From Candidatus Erabacter solicola (GTDB taxonomy: Bacteria > Vulcanimicrobiota > Vulcanimicrobiia > Vulcanimicrobiales > Vulcanimicrobiaceae), in NCBI GenBank assembly GCA_003136895.1, contig PLDY01000143.1, forward strand, positions 1 through 34,930: a stretch of DNA of 34,930 nucleotides. Direction: 5' to 3'. The notes under the pieces are model-generated. The model was not told the origin of the DNA and did not search any database. It worked only from the letters and a program-made list of their open reading frames with translations. Numbering within the stretch: the stretch's first letter is position 1; every line of letters starts with the position of its first letter. Shown here in pieces: positions 8,664 to 16,821 of this stretch. Both the position numbers and the translations under genes were made by a program.

Positions 8664-9242
8664 TCAATGCATTCTTGCTTTCCATTTCTCTCTGGCGGAG
8701 ACGATATCGAGACCTCTGCTCTCCATGTAAGCATCCGTTTCTCGGGATAGCGTCTCAAAGTTCTGCCAAACCGGGCCACTCACCACGCGGCGATGGATCG
8801 CCACGACCTCTTGCAGCGCGTGCCACATGATTTGGGTGCGCCCAGAGGCGACCATCAAGAGCACGTCTTTTTCGACGAATCCCTTCTGCTGATAGAAACC
8901 GATTCGCTCGAAGCAGCGGAGCACGGTCAGCTCGGGATGTTGCGCCTCGTCGGCGCCACCCAACAACTCAACTTCGTCACGAAACTTCTGGTCTTTCATC
9001 CGGTCCGCTAGATCGAACTGTACGAAGCGGCGGGCTTCCCTTTGAAAGGGGGTGTCGAGTTCTTTGAAGACCTCCAGCGCACCCTCGAACTGCGTCGCCT
9101 TGCGCAATTGCTCCAACTGATCTCCGGCGGCGCGCGTATGTTCGGCGGTCAAGCGGACTTCACGTACTGCCGCCACCGCCGTTATAGCAATCACAAAACC
9201 GGTGAAGGCGGTGCTTAGAGCAGTCACGGCTTCCCAATTCAT
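8664..9242 (-). CDS. Membrane-anchored protein of unknown function
   Basis: I do not recognise a characterised family; the arrangement resembles DUF4760-like bacterial proteins. The 192 residues begin with one hydrophobic helix (about residues 6-26, ending AITAVAAVREVR), then a charged helix with coiled-coil character (RLTAEHTRAAGDQLEQLRKA), then a mostly helical cytoplasmic-looking domain with CFERIGFYQQKGFVEKD and a Trp-containing end. The ATG at 9242 is preferred because GGGAG lies about 11 bases upstream and it begins just after the stop of the upstream lipoprotein gene; a longer in-frame start at 9275 would overlap that gene. It may be cotranscribed with the binding protein. Confidence 0.75.
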   Translation of the reverse strand: MNWEAVTALSTAFTGFVIAITAVAAVREVRLTAEHTRAAGDQLEQLRKATQFEGALEVFKELDTPFQREARRFVQFDLADRMKDQKFRDEVELLGGADEAQHPELTVLRCFERIGFYQQKGFVEKDVLLMVASGRTQIMWHALQEVVAIHRRVVSGPVWQNFETLSRETDAYMESRGLDIVSAREKWKARMH

Positions 9243-9247
9243 CGCGC

Positions 9248-10876
9248 TTAAATCTCCCACTGCCAGGCGTTCCACCAGGGCGCGATGCTCGGCGCCGGGC
9301 TGAAGCCCTTGAGATCGACGTTGTGCGCGGTTGGGCGACGCAAGATGTAGAGCGGTATGTACGGGACCGTCTCGTGCACGCGCTTTTCGACCTTATGGTA
9401 GATCTCGGCGCGCGCTGCAGGATCGTCGGTCGCTAGACCGGCCAGCTCGCCGGCGTCGACGGACGCGTCGCAGTAGCCATACGTGTTCTCGCCGATGGGC
9501 GGACGTTCGCTGCAGCCCAAATAGATCAGATTGTTCGGATCGTACGGCATCGTGTACGAGTAGTCGGCGAGGTGGTACGTCATTTTGATGATCGGACCTT
9601 CGTGCGAGAAGATCACGTTGTAAGGAAAGAGTTTGAGCGTGATGTCGATGCCGATGGCGCGCATGTACGATTGCATTTGAATCGCGATATTGCGCGCGTT
9701 GGCCGAACCCGCGCCGATATCCATAGTGAACGCGAGCCGCTCGTCGCCCTTACTGCGGATGCCGTCGGGGCCGGCCTCCCAGCCGTTGCGCTTGAGCAGC
9801 GAGATCGCGGCGGCCGGATCGTAGGCGTATGGTGCGTTCGGCGTATAACCGAGCGCCGATTCAGGGATGATGTCGTGCGCGATCGTGCCGACGCCGTGCG
9901 TCACCTTTTGGATGATCCCTGGGTAGTCGATCGCCATCGCGATCGCTTGACGTACCTCGACGTGCCGCAATCCCGGCATCGTATTGTTGAGAATCAACAC
10001 GTTGGCCGCATTCCAGGGATAGAGTGCAGCGGTAATACCGTCTAGGTGGGTGTAGCGCTGGTACTGTGTCGTGGCAACACTGACGGCCATATCGGTTTCG
10101 TGTGACTGCACCGAGGCGAAGATCGTGTTGTCGTCGGGCAGCACGCGGAACTCGATGCGGTCGAGCTTCGGACGCCCGCGGAAGTAGTGTTCGTTGGCGA
10201 CGAAGTCCATGCCGCGTCCGCGATCCCACTTGACGAACTTGAACGGACCCGTACCGATCGGCGCGCTATTGTACGCCGCCTGATTGATATCCGGCAACTT
10301 CTCGAGCAGATGCGCGGGCAGAATGCCCTTTGAGCCCTCTTGCAACGTGGTGAAAAACTGCGAAACGAAGGGCGGGTAACGCCGCTTCAAGTGCGCGATC
10401 AGCGTGTAGTCGTCAGGCGTCTCGACCTGCTCGACTTCTTCATAGCCCTCGCGATGCAGCACGTTGTTCTTGTTGTTGACAACGGCTCGCCACGTGAAGG
10501 CGACGTCGCGCGAGGTAAAGCGCACGCCGTCGTGCCAGAGCACACCCTTGCGCAGATGGTAGATGTATGTCCGGCCGTCCTTCGAGATTCCGCCGTTGCG
10601 CAGGCTGGGCACCTCGGTCGCCAGATCTCCAACCAGTTTGCCGCTGCCGTCGGCGATGACCAGATACGAGAGGACGAGCGACGAAAGCGCCTCGACCAAG
10701 TCCATCGTCGAGAGCAGCGGATTGAAGTGATCGGGGTCGGCGACGTCGGCGATGCGCAGCACCCCGGGCTTCGTCCAGGGATGACGCGCCGAGGGTCCCG
10801 CGCTGCCCACGCGCGTGCACGCGGGCAGCAGGATGGCGACGCAGCACAGAAGCGCTGTAAGGCGGCGGCTACTCAT
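9248..10876 (-). CDS. ABC transporter substrate-binding lipoprotein, family 5 (oligopeptide/nickel type)
   Basis: Extracytoplasmic solute receptor (SBP_bac_5: DppA, OppA, NikA) of 542 residues. It has a lipoprotein signal: positive N-terminus, hydrophobic stretch and lipobox LPAC with Cys20. Family landmarks follow: a DPDHFNPLLSTMD opening, GRTYIYHLRKGVLWHDG with FTSRDVAFTWRAV, PIGTGPFKFVKWDRG, VRQAIAMAIDYPGI, and a C-terminal YIPLYILRRPTAHNV. Ligands in the family are peptides, nickel chelates, opines or sugars; the sequence does not choose between them. No permease or ATPase genes adjoin it, so it is an orphan receptor here. It is divergent from mtnP, with 71 bases between starts. Confidence 0.93.
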   Translation of the reverse strand: MSSRRLTALLCCVAILLPACTRVGSAGPSARHPWTKPGVLRIADVADPDHFNPLLSTMDLVEALSSLVLSYLVIADGSGKLVGDLATEVPSLRNGGISKDGRTYIYHLRKGVLWHDGVRFTSRDVAFTWRAVVNNKNNVLHREGYEEVEQVETPDDYTLIAHLKRRYPPFVSQFFTTLQEGSKGILPAHLLEKLPDINQAAYNSAPIGTGPFKFVKWDRGRGMDFVANEHYFRGRPKLDRIEFRVLPDDNTIFASVQSHETDMAVSVATTQYQRYTHLDGITAALYPWNAANVLILNNTMPGLRHVEVRQAIAMAIDYPGIIQKVTHGVGTIAHDIIPESALGYTPNAPYAYDPAAAISLLKRNGWEAGPDGIRSKGDERLAFTMDIGAGSANARNIAIQMQSYMRAIGIDITLKLFPYNVIFSHEGPIIKMTYHLADYSYTMPYDPNNLIYLGCSERPPIGENTYGYCDASVDAGELAGLATDDPAARAEIYHKVEKRVHETVPYIPLYILRRPTAHNVDLKGFSPAPSIAPWWNAWQWEI

Positions 10877-10947
10877 CCCGAGCCCTTCGAGGGGAGCACG
10901 CTCCTGCCCCTACGAACAGCACGACGCTCTAAGAAAGGCAGGCCACT

Positions 10948-11745
10948 TTGACGACGGAACGCGCCGAGATCGGCGTCTTTGGGGGATCGGGCTTCTACTC
11001 GCTCATCGAAAATGCGCGAGAGGTCACGGTCGAGACTCCCTACGGTGCACCGAGCGACAAACTTGCAATCGGCGAAGTCGCGGGGAAGCACGTCGCCTTC
11101 CTGCCGCGACACGGCAAAGCACATGCCCTCCCGCCGCACGTCATCAACTTTCGGGCCAACCTGTGGGCGATGCAAGAACTCGGGGTCACGCGCATCATCG
11201 GCCCCACGGCCTGCGGCTCGCTCAAGGCCGGCGTGAAGCCGGGGGACATGGTCGTGGCCGATCAAGTCGTCGATCGCACGAACGGTCGCAAAGACACATT
11301 CTACGAGGGCCCAATCACAACGCACGTCGGTTTCGCCGATCCGTATTGTCCGCAGCTGCGCCCGATTGCGATCGACGCATTGCGTGCCGGCGGCATCACA
11401 ACGCACGAGAAGGGCACGATCGTCGTCATCCAGGGGCCGCGCTTCTCGACGCGCGCCGAATCGAAGTGGTTTCAAGATGCGGGCTGGGAAGTGATCAACA
11501 TGACCCAGTATCCCGAATGCTATCTGGCCCGCGAACTTCAGATCTGCTATGTCAACATCTCGCTCATCACCGATTACGATGTCGGCGTAGAGGGGCTCGA
11601 CATCGCACCCGTTTCGCACGCGCACGTGATGAAGATCTTCGCGAGTAACAACGAGCGCGTGAAGCAGGCGATCTTCCGCATCATCGATGCGATTCCGCCG
11701 GAGCGCACGTGCGGTTGCGGGTCGGCCTTGGCGGGCGCTCGCTGA
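10948..11745 (+). CDS. mtnP: S-methyl-5'-thioadenosine phosphorylase
   Basis: Phosphorolyses methylthioadenosine, the by-product of polyamine synthesis, to adenine and methylthioribose-1-phosphate. The 265 residues have the PNP/MTAP class II landmarks: GVFGGSGFY (phosphate loop, about residues 9-17), PRHGKAHALPPHVINFRANLW... region, GPTACGSLKAG, VVADQVVDRT, IQGPRFSTRAES and INMTQYPECYLARE, which distinguishes MTAP from purine nucleoside phosphorylase. Start is TTG at 10948 with AAGG upstream at 10935-10938. MTA is made when decarboxylated SAM is used for polyamines, and an Orn/Lys/Arg decarboxylase lies 2 kb downstream, a weak functional link. The next gene starts inside its 3' end. Confidence 0.93.
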   Translation: MTTERAEIGVFGGSGFYSLIENAREVTVETPYGAPSDKLAIGEVAGKHVAFLPRHGKAHALPPHVINFRANLWAMQELGVTRIIGPTACGSLKAGVKPGDMVVADQVVDRTNGRKDTFYEGPITTHVGFADPYCPQLRPIAIDALRAGGITTHEKGTIVVIQGPRFSTRAESKWFQDAGWEVINMTQYPECYLARELQICYVNISLITDYDVGVEGLDIAPVSHAHVMKIFASNNERVKQAIFRIIDAIPPERTCGCGSALAGAR

Positions 11746-12479
11746 GACGCATCGGACCGGGCGCCGGGGCCGCGTCGTACCTCCAAGCGATCCCGCTGCT
11801 GCTGCGCAACCCTTCCATCGCGCTTGCGCCGCTGCTGGCGGCGCTGGCGCAGGCCGCGCTCTTCATGGTCGTGCCTTCGACCGCGAATGACGGCCTCTTA
11901 GGGATGCTGAACAACAGTTTGACCGGGCTGATCGCGCAGTTACTGAACGGTTTCGCGCTAGGGGTGGCATTGATCTGCGCCGATGCGGCGTGGCGACGTG
12001 GTCGTGCGCCGTTCGACGAAGCGTGGGACGAAGCTCGACGCAAGGTCTCCGACATCTTCATCGCCACGATCGGTTTCAATTTTGCGATATTTGTGGCGAG
12101 ATACATTGGCGGAACACTTCTTCCGTTCATTGGAGCGATCGTCTTAGGCGCCGTCGCGCTGTTCTTCTGCATCTACGCTCTGCCGGCGGCTTCGATCGGC
12201 GGTATTCCGGGCGGGGCCTCGCTGCAAGTTTCGCTCGAGCGCGCACGCGCCGCACCGGCGCCGACATTCGTCGTATGCGTCGTCTATGTGTTCACGTACT
12301 TTGTCTTACAGAATATCTTGGCGACATTCGTGCTGCAATTTCTGTTCGGTCTCAACGTACCGTCGTCGTCCGCCGTCTCGTCGGTCGTCGTTGCGCTCAT
12401 CCAAGCCATCCTTGCCGGCTATGTTGCGCTCGTGCTCTCCAAGACGTACAACGACGTCTCGTATCGAAGGATGTACTAG
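11709..12479 (+). CDS. Integral membrane protein, unknown function
   Basis: A 256-residue polytopic membrane protein with about five to six hydrophobic segments (for example IALAPLLAALAQAALFMVV, FNFAIFVARYIGGTLLPFIG, IVLGAVALFFCIYALPAA, VSSVVVALIQAILAGYVALV). The motif SYLQAIPLLLRNPSIALAPL near the N-terminus and the amphipathic repeat AWRRGRAPFDEAWDEARRK between segments recall DUF-type bacterial membrane proteins of the DUF4013/DUF7544 sort, but I cannot assign one with confidence. The GTG start at 11709 overlaps mtnP by 37 bases, suggesting coupling. An internal start after residue 15 is possible. Confidence 0.75.
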   Translation: MRLRVGLGGRSLRRIGPGAGAASYLQAIPLLLRNPSIALAPLLAALAQAALFMVVPSTANDGLLGMLNNSLTGLIAQLLNGFALGVALICADAAWRRGRAPFDEAWDEARRKVSDIFIATIGFNFAIFVARYIGGTLLPFIGAIVLGAVALFFCIYALPAASIGGIPGGASLQVSLERARAAPAPTFVVCVVYVFTYFVLQNILATFVLQFLFGLNVPSSSAVSSVVVALIQAILAGYVALVLSKTYNDVSYRRMY

Positions 12480-12493
12480 CCTAGCTTCGCCGG

Positions 12494-13000
12494 TCAGTGC
12501 AACGGCAGCGCATCGAAGCGCCGGTCGATGGCGTCGAACCGGAGGTCGTTCGCATCGAACCGCCGATCGATCGCGTCGAACCGCTGGTCGATGGCGTCGA
12601 ACCTACGGTTCAGTCCATGCTCCAACCGATTCATGCGTCGATCGGTCTGCGTAAACCGGAGCTCGATTTTAACAAACTCAGTTTCGACCGCAGTCTTGAA
12701 ACTAACCAGCGCGTCAGTCAGCTCGCCATACTTGGTCGATAACTCACCCAGCTCGCTGCGCGTGGCCGAGACGTCGGCACGCAGGCCGGTGTATCTGACG
12801 GACAGCTGACCGCTCAGTTCGCCATACTTGGTCGATAACGCACCGAGCTCGCTGCGCGTGGCCGAGACGTCGGCACGCAGGCCGGTGTATCTGGCGGTTT
12901 GCGCGTCGTCCAGCTCGAGCATCTTGCTCATCAGATTGTCGAGCTTGACGGCAAGGTCGGCCGTCGTCACGCGCTTGCGCGCTGCGGGTTTCTTCTTCAT
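12494..13000 (-). CDS. Coiled-coil protein with 32-residue tandem duplication and RFDxxD heptads
   Basis: No function is recognised. The 168 residues begin with a lysine/arginine-rich tip (KKKPAARKR), followed by two nearly identical 32-residue units starting RYTGLRADVSATRSELG (residues 37-68 and 69-100), a linker helix, and a tail of heptads of the form RFDAIDR (about residues 131-163). No signal peptide or membrane segment is seen, so a long cytoplasmic coiled coil is expected. The protein ends 14 bases past the stop of the convergent membrane protein gene. A second heptad protein with the same RFD signature lies at 18548-18871. Such proteins are variable in length because the repeats slip. 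Downstream of bioY on the same strand, 9 bases away. Confidence 0.75.
   Translation of the reverse strand: MKKKPAARKRVTTADLAVKLDNLMSKMLELDDAQTARYTGLRADVSATRSELGALSTKYGELSGQLSVRYTGLRADVSATRSELGELSTKYGELTDALVSFKTAVETEFVKIELRFTQTDRRMNRLEHGLNRRFDAIDQRFDAIDRRFDANDLRFDAIDRRFDALPLH
12723..12897. repeat. Direct repeat, two 79-bp copies at 96-bp period
   Basis: Copies at 12723-12801 and 12819-12897 differ at only a few positions (for example actcaccca versus acgcaccga) and encode the 32-residue duplication of the coiled-coil protein. The near identity at DNA level implies a recent duplication. Confidence 0.85.
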
Positions 13001-13009
13001 CCCGCGAGC

Positions 13010-13564
13010 TTAACGGTTGCCTATTGCCCCGATGTTGCCGCGGCGCACCCACGGTGCGGCCGCCGCCGCGGCTAACGTCTTCAGCACGTCGCCGATCAGA
13101 AACGGCGCGATGCCGAGCGCAAATGCCGGCCCGATGCCGACGAAATGCGCGAGCCAAGTCGCGCCGCCCGCAAACACTACCGTGGTACCCGCGGCGATCG
13201 CGACGACGCGCCCAAAGTAGCTGTGCCATAGACCGCGATCGAACAGCCAGCCGGTCACGAAGGCGGCGATCGGAAACGCGATCAGATAGCCGCCGCTCGT
13301 CAGCACGGATCCGCCCGGCGAAAAAACCGGCAAGCCGGCTGCGCCTTCGGCTAGATAGACGAGCAGCGCGGCGACCGCGCCGCGGGTTCCCAGGAGCGCG
13401 ACGACCAGCGCCAACGCGAACGTTTGGCCGGTGATCGGCACCGGCGACCACGGCACCGGAATCGAAACGTGCGCGCCCAAGGCCATGAGCGCGGAGCCAG
13501 TGATAACGAGCGCGGCCTGGATGGCGCGCAAGCGAGCGGGGGACGCGGTCCGAACGTCGAGCAT
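13010..13564 (-). CDS. bioY: Biotin transporter BioY (ECF S component)
   Basis: Integral membrane substrate-binding subunit of the energy-coupling-factor biotin transporter. The 184 residues contain about six membrane segments and the family landmarks HVSIPVPWSPVPITGQTFALAL, GAAGLPVFSPGGSVLTSGGYLIAFP (the FxxGxxGxxxLxGPTGGYLxGF region, variant here), a TGW loop and FLIGDVLKTLAA near the C-terminus. No ecfT or ecfA genes adjoin it, so it is either a solitary BioY, which is known to function alone at some level, or shares a group II energising module coded elsewhere. It is divergent from the decarboxylase and upstream of the coiled-coil gene. Confidence 0.9.
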   Translation of the reverse strand: MLDVRTASPARLRAIQAALVITGSALMALGAHVSIPVPWSPVPITGQTFALALVVALLGTRGAVAALLVYLAEGAAGLPVFSPGGSVLTSGGYLIAFPIAAFVTGWLFDRGLWHSYFGRVVAIAAGTTVVFAGGATWLAHFVGIGPAFALGIAPFLIGDVLKTLAAAAAAPWVRRGNIGAIGNR

Positions 13565-13575
13565 CGAGAGGTCGC

Positions 13576-13600
13576 TTCCCCGAACGGGAAAGACATCCCG
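13576..13600. promoter_or_regulatory. Two mutually exclusive short hairpins upstream of the decarboxylase
   Basis: In the 59-base gap between bioY and the decarboxylase, TTCCC/GGGAA (13576-13580 with 13586-13590) and CGGGA/TCCCG (13585-13589 with 13596-13600) compete for the same bases. They are short and may be chance. Confidence 0.2.
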
Positions 13601-13623
13601 CCCGCCCGCTGAAGACCGCCACA

Positions 13624-15111
13624 GTGGATCAGACCCGGACGCCGTACTTCGATGTCCTGCTCGACTACGTGGACTCCGGCGTCATCCCGTTCCATACGCC
13701 CGGCCACATGCAGGGCAAGGGCATGGACCGCGCGTTGCGCGACTTCCTCGGCGACAACGTCCTCGCGATCGACCTGACCCAGATCCGCGGGCTCGACGAC
13801 TTGCTGCAGCCGCAGGAAGCGATCCGCGAAGCTCAGGCGCTGGCCGCGGAAGCCTACGGCGCCGACAATTCGTTCTTCTTGATCAACGGCTCGACCAGCG
13901 GCAACCAGATCATGATGATGGCCGCGCTCAATCCCGGCGAGAAGATGGCGTTGCCGCGCAACTCGCACAAGAGCGCGATGGGCGGATTGATTATGAGCGG
14001 CGTCCAGCCGGTCTGGATGCAACCCGAGGTCGACGAGTCGCTGCACATGGATCACACGGTCGCGCCCGAGACCGTGCGCCGCACGCTCGACGAGCATCCC
14101 GATATCAAGGCCGTCTACATCGTCAGCCCGACCTACTACGGCGTCGCCGCCGATCTGGTCGCAATCGCAAAGGTCACGCACGAGCGCAAGATCCCGCTCC
14201 TGGTCGACGAGGCCTGGGGACCGCACTTCCGCTTTCACCCGGCGCTCCCGATCGATGCGATCGCCGCCGGCGCCGACCTCGCGATCAACTCGACCCACAA
14301 GATGCTCGGCAGCATGTCGCAGACCGCGATGTTGCACCATAAAGGAAAGCGCATCCGCATCGACCGGCTCAAAGCGGTCGTCAAGCTCTTTCTCTCAACC
14401 TCGCCGAACTTGGTGCTCGTCGCCTCGCTCGACGTGGCGCGCAAACAGATGGCTACCGAGGGCGCCGCGCTACTCTCACGCACGATCGAACTTGCCGACG
14501 ACACGCGGCGCCGCCTGAACGCGATCGAGGGCGTCTACTGCTTCGGCGAAGAGCAACAGGGCAAGCCGGGCGTCTTCGATCTCGATCCGACCAAGATCAC
14601 GATCACGGTTAAAGCGCTCGGCTATACCGGCTACGAAGCCGAAGAGATCTTGCGCCGGCGCTACAACGTACAGTGCGAACTCGCCGACCTCTTCAACTGT
14701 CTCGCCCTCTATACGATCGGCACGACGCAAGAGGCTGCGGACCGTCTGGTCTACGGAGTGAAAGAGCTGGCACGCGAGGATCGGCCGATCGACGTCTTCT
14801 CGCCTTCCGGCGTGCTGAATCGCCGCATCAAGAAAGGCACCTACGCGTTGCCGAAGATTCCGCCGATCCGAATGAATCCGCGCGAGGCGTTCCTCTCGCC
14901 GACGGAGGTCGTGCGCTTCAAGCAAAGTGCCGGCCGCGTCTGCGCCGAGGTCATTACGCCCTACCCGCCCGGCATACCGGTGATCTCGCCGGGCGAAGTG
15001 ATCACTCAGGAGATCGTCGAGTACCTGGACCTAGAGAAGCGGGCGGGCGTCCGCATGCAGGGGCCGTACGATTCGGAACTTCGGACGATTCGGGTAGTAG
15101 TAGAAGCGTGA
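13624..15111 (+). CDS. Orn/Lys/Arg decarboxylase (PLP, fold type I)
   Basis: PLP-dependent basic amino-acid decarboxylase of 495 residues, the short class that lacks the N-terminal wing domain, as in B. subtilis SpeA/YaaO and cyanobacterial enzymes. Landmarks: FHTPGHMQGKG near the N-terminus, NGSTSGNQ, PRNSHKSA, SPTYYGV, VDEAWGPH (Asp about 195) and the Schiff-base lysine Lys226 in NSTHKMLGSMSQ, then the C-terminal domain with KGTYALPK and PYPPGIPVISPGE. Arginine decarboxylase (agmatine, polyamine route) is the usual activity of this class, but lysine or ornithine cannot be excluded. GTG start at 13624, with no strong ribosome binding site. PLP for it would come from PdxST encoded 5 kb away. 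Confidence 0.9.
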   Translation: MDQTRTPYFDVLLDYVDSGVIPFHTPGHMQGKGMDRALRDFLGDNVLAIDLTQIRGLDDLLQPQEAIREAQALAAEAYGADNSFFLINGSTSGNQIMMMAALNPGEKMALPRNSHKSAMGGLIMSGVQPVWMQPEVDESLHMDHTVAPETVRRTLDEHPDIKAVYIVSPTYYGVAADLVAIAKVTHERKIPLLVDEAWGPHFRFHPALPIDAIAAGADLAINSTHKMLGSMSQTAMLHHKGKRIRIDRLKAVVKLFLSTSPNLVLVASLDVARKQMATEGAALLSRTIELADDTRRRLNAIEGVYCFGEEQQGKPGVFDLDPTKITITVKALGYTGYEAEEILRRRYNVQCELADLFNCLALYTIGTTQEAADRLVYGVKELAREDRPIDVFSPSGVLNRRIKKGTYALPKIPPIRMNPREAFLSPTEVVRFKQSAGRVCAEVITPYPPGIPVISPGEVITQEIVEYLDLEKRAGVRMQGPYDSELRTIRVVVEA

Positions 15112-15178
15112 TGAAAGCCTTACGGCCGGCCGGAGGTTCCACCCCGGGGATTCCGAAGAACGGCCCCAACGGTAACGG

Positions 15179-15196
15179 CCGGGTCTTAGGACCCGG
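15179..15196. terminator. 7-bp stem hairpin after the decarboxylase
   Basis: The 117-base gap 15112-15228 contains CCGGGTC, loop TTAG, GACCCGG, a perfect 7-bp stem with a tetraloop-sized loop, preceded by several GGCC-rich segments. There is no T-tract after it, so it could be a factor-dependent terminator or part of the leader of the R3H ATPase gene. The rest of the gap ends with an AT-rich patch (aatatata, 15206-15213) and GAGGA at 15217-15221, the ribosome binding site for 15229. Confidence 0.35.
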
Positions 15197-15228
15197 CGCC
15201 GCCCGAATATATAACTCGAGGATGTGCA

Positions 15229-16821
15229 TTGGCCGTTAACGCCGAGACCGTCTCTCCGCATTGGGAACTCACGCAACTTCTCGACATCTTCCCACTGCCG
15301 ATCCGCCAAGCGCTCGTTCGACTCGCCAACCTCGAAGACTTGATAGAAGTCGTTCTCGATCTCGGCCGTCCGCCCGAAGCGCGCTTTCCGGACGACTTCG
15401 TGTATCTCTCCGATCACATGATCACGACCGAGGATCTCGCCCACGTCAGTTCGCACCTCTCCGATTTCGGCGACGACAATCGCGCCGGTATCGAGCAGAC
15501 GCTGCATCGCATCTCGGCGATCCGCAATCGAACCGGCAAGATCGTTGGGCTGACATGCCGCGTTGGGCGCGCCGTCTACGGAACCGTCGATATCGTGCTC
15601 GACGTCGTACGCAGCGGTAAGTCGATCTGCTTGCTCGGGCCGCCCGGCGTCGGCAAGACGACCCTGTTGCGCGAATGCGCTCGCACGCTAGCCGAAGATC
15701 GCAAGCGCGTCGTGATCGTCGATACGTCGAACGAGATCGCGGGCGACGGCGATGTGCCGCATCCCGGCATCGGTCACGCGCGGCGCATGCAAGTTGCGAT
15801 TCCGGCGCTGCAACACCACGTGATGATCGAAGCGGTCGAGAACCATATGCCGGAGGTCGTCGTCATCGACGAGATCGGCACCGAAGCCGAGGCCCTGGCC
15901 GCGCGCACGATCGCCGAACGCGGGGTACAGTTGATCGGCACCGCGCACGGCCGCACGCTCGAAAACATCTTAATGAACCCCACGCTCTCCGATCTGGTCG
16001 GCGGCGTCGGAACCGTTACGCTCTCCGACGAGGAAGCGCGCCGGCGCGGCACGCGCAAGACCGTGCTCGAGCGCAAAGCGCCGCCGACCTTCGACGTTCT
16101 GATCGAGATCAACGATCGCAACCGGCTATCGATCTATCAGCACGTCGGCGACGTCGTCGATTCGCTGTTGCGCGGCTACCAGCCGCAGCCCGAGGTGCGT
16201 CAGCGCACGCCGGGAGGCGCGGTCACGGTCGTGCAAGAGGCTGCCCCGGCTTCCAGGCGCGGCGGCATCAGCGATCAAGAGTTTCTACTCGGCGGATCGA
16301 TCAAGGATGGCGACGTCGAGGAGCGCGACGAGCGCGATCAGCACCTCTTGCTCTTTCCGTACGGCGTGTCGCGCAACAAGATCGAACGGGCGATTCAGAA
16401 CTTGCGCGTTAACGCCTCGATCGCCCGCAAGTGGGACGACGCCGACGTCGTGCTCACGCTCAAGGCGCTCGAACGCAAAGAGTCGGAGAAACTCAAATCG
16501 ATCGCTTCCGAGAACGTTCCGATCGTCTCGATCAAGACCAACACGACGGCGCAGGTGATGGCAGCTCTCAAGGACATCTTCAACTTGCCCTCGATGGACG
16601 CTGAGGAGATCGCGTTGCGCGAAGCGGGCGAGGCGATCTATAAGGTGCTGCTCGAGAACTCGACGATCGAACTCTCGCCGCAGACGTCGTACGTGCGCCG
16701 CTTGCAGCATCAACTCGCCGAACAGCACCGCGTGCAATCGCGTAGCACCGGGCTCGAACCGAACCGGCGCGTGCTCTATTGCCGGGGGCCGGACATCTCC
16801 ATGAGCGGAGCATCGGCGTAG
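15229..16821 (+). CDS. R3H-domain AAA ATPase (SpoIIIAA/Ycf45-like)
   Basis: A 530-residue cytoplasmic P-loop ATPase of the Ycf45/SpoIIIAA-like family with a C-terminal R3H single-stranded nucleic acid-binding domain. Walker A is GPPGVGKTT (137-145), Walker B VVVIDEIG (Asp214, Glu215), and a GTAHGRTLENIL sensor segment follows. A charged linker (about 325-370) leads to a domain starting LLLFPYGVSRNKIERAI, and the R3H motif RRLQH has Arg490 and His494. The N-terminal part contains RNRTGKIVGLTCRVGRAV, also typical. Its function is not established; plant and cyanobacterial relatives are annotated only by domain. TTG start at 15229 is supported by GAGGA about 8 bases upstream. tmk begins inside its 3' end and holB follows, suggesting a replication-linked operon. 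Confidence 0.9.
   Translation: MAVNAETVSPHWELTQLLDIFPLPIRQALVRLANLEDLIEVVLDLGRPPEARFPDDFVYLSDHMITTEDLAHVSSHLSDFGDDNRAGIEQTLHRISAIRNRTGKIVGLTCRVGRAVYGTVDIVLDVVRSGKSICLLGPPGVGKTTLLRECARTLAEDRKRVVIVDTSNEIAGDGDVPHPGIGHARRMQVAIPALQHHVMIEAVENHMPEVVVIDEIGTEAEALAARTIAERGVQLIGTAHGRTLENILMNPTLSDLVGGVGTVTLSDEEARRRGTRKTVLERKAPPTFDVLIEINDRNRLSIYQHVGDVVDSLLRGYQPQPEVRQRTPGGAVTVVQEAAPASRRGGISDQEFLLGGSIKDGDVEERDERDQHLLLFPYGVSRNKIERAIQNLRVNASIARKWDDADVVLTLKALERKESEKLKSIASENVPIVSIKTNTTAQVMAALKDIFNLPSMDAEEIALREAGEAIYKVLLENSTIELSPQTSYVRRLQHQLAEQHRVQSRSTGLEPNRRVLYCRGPDISMSGASA

Noticed and set aside
12504-12601. 21-bp repeats as a possible CRISPR or minisatellite outside genes
   Set aside because: The repeats are in frame and encode RFDxxD heptads; no spacers are present.
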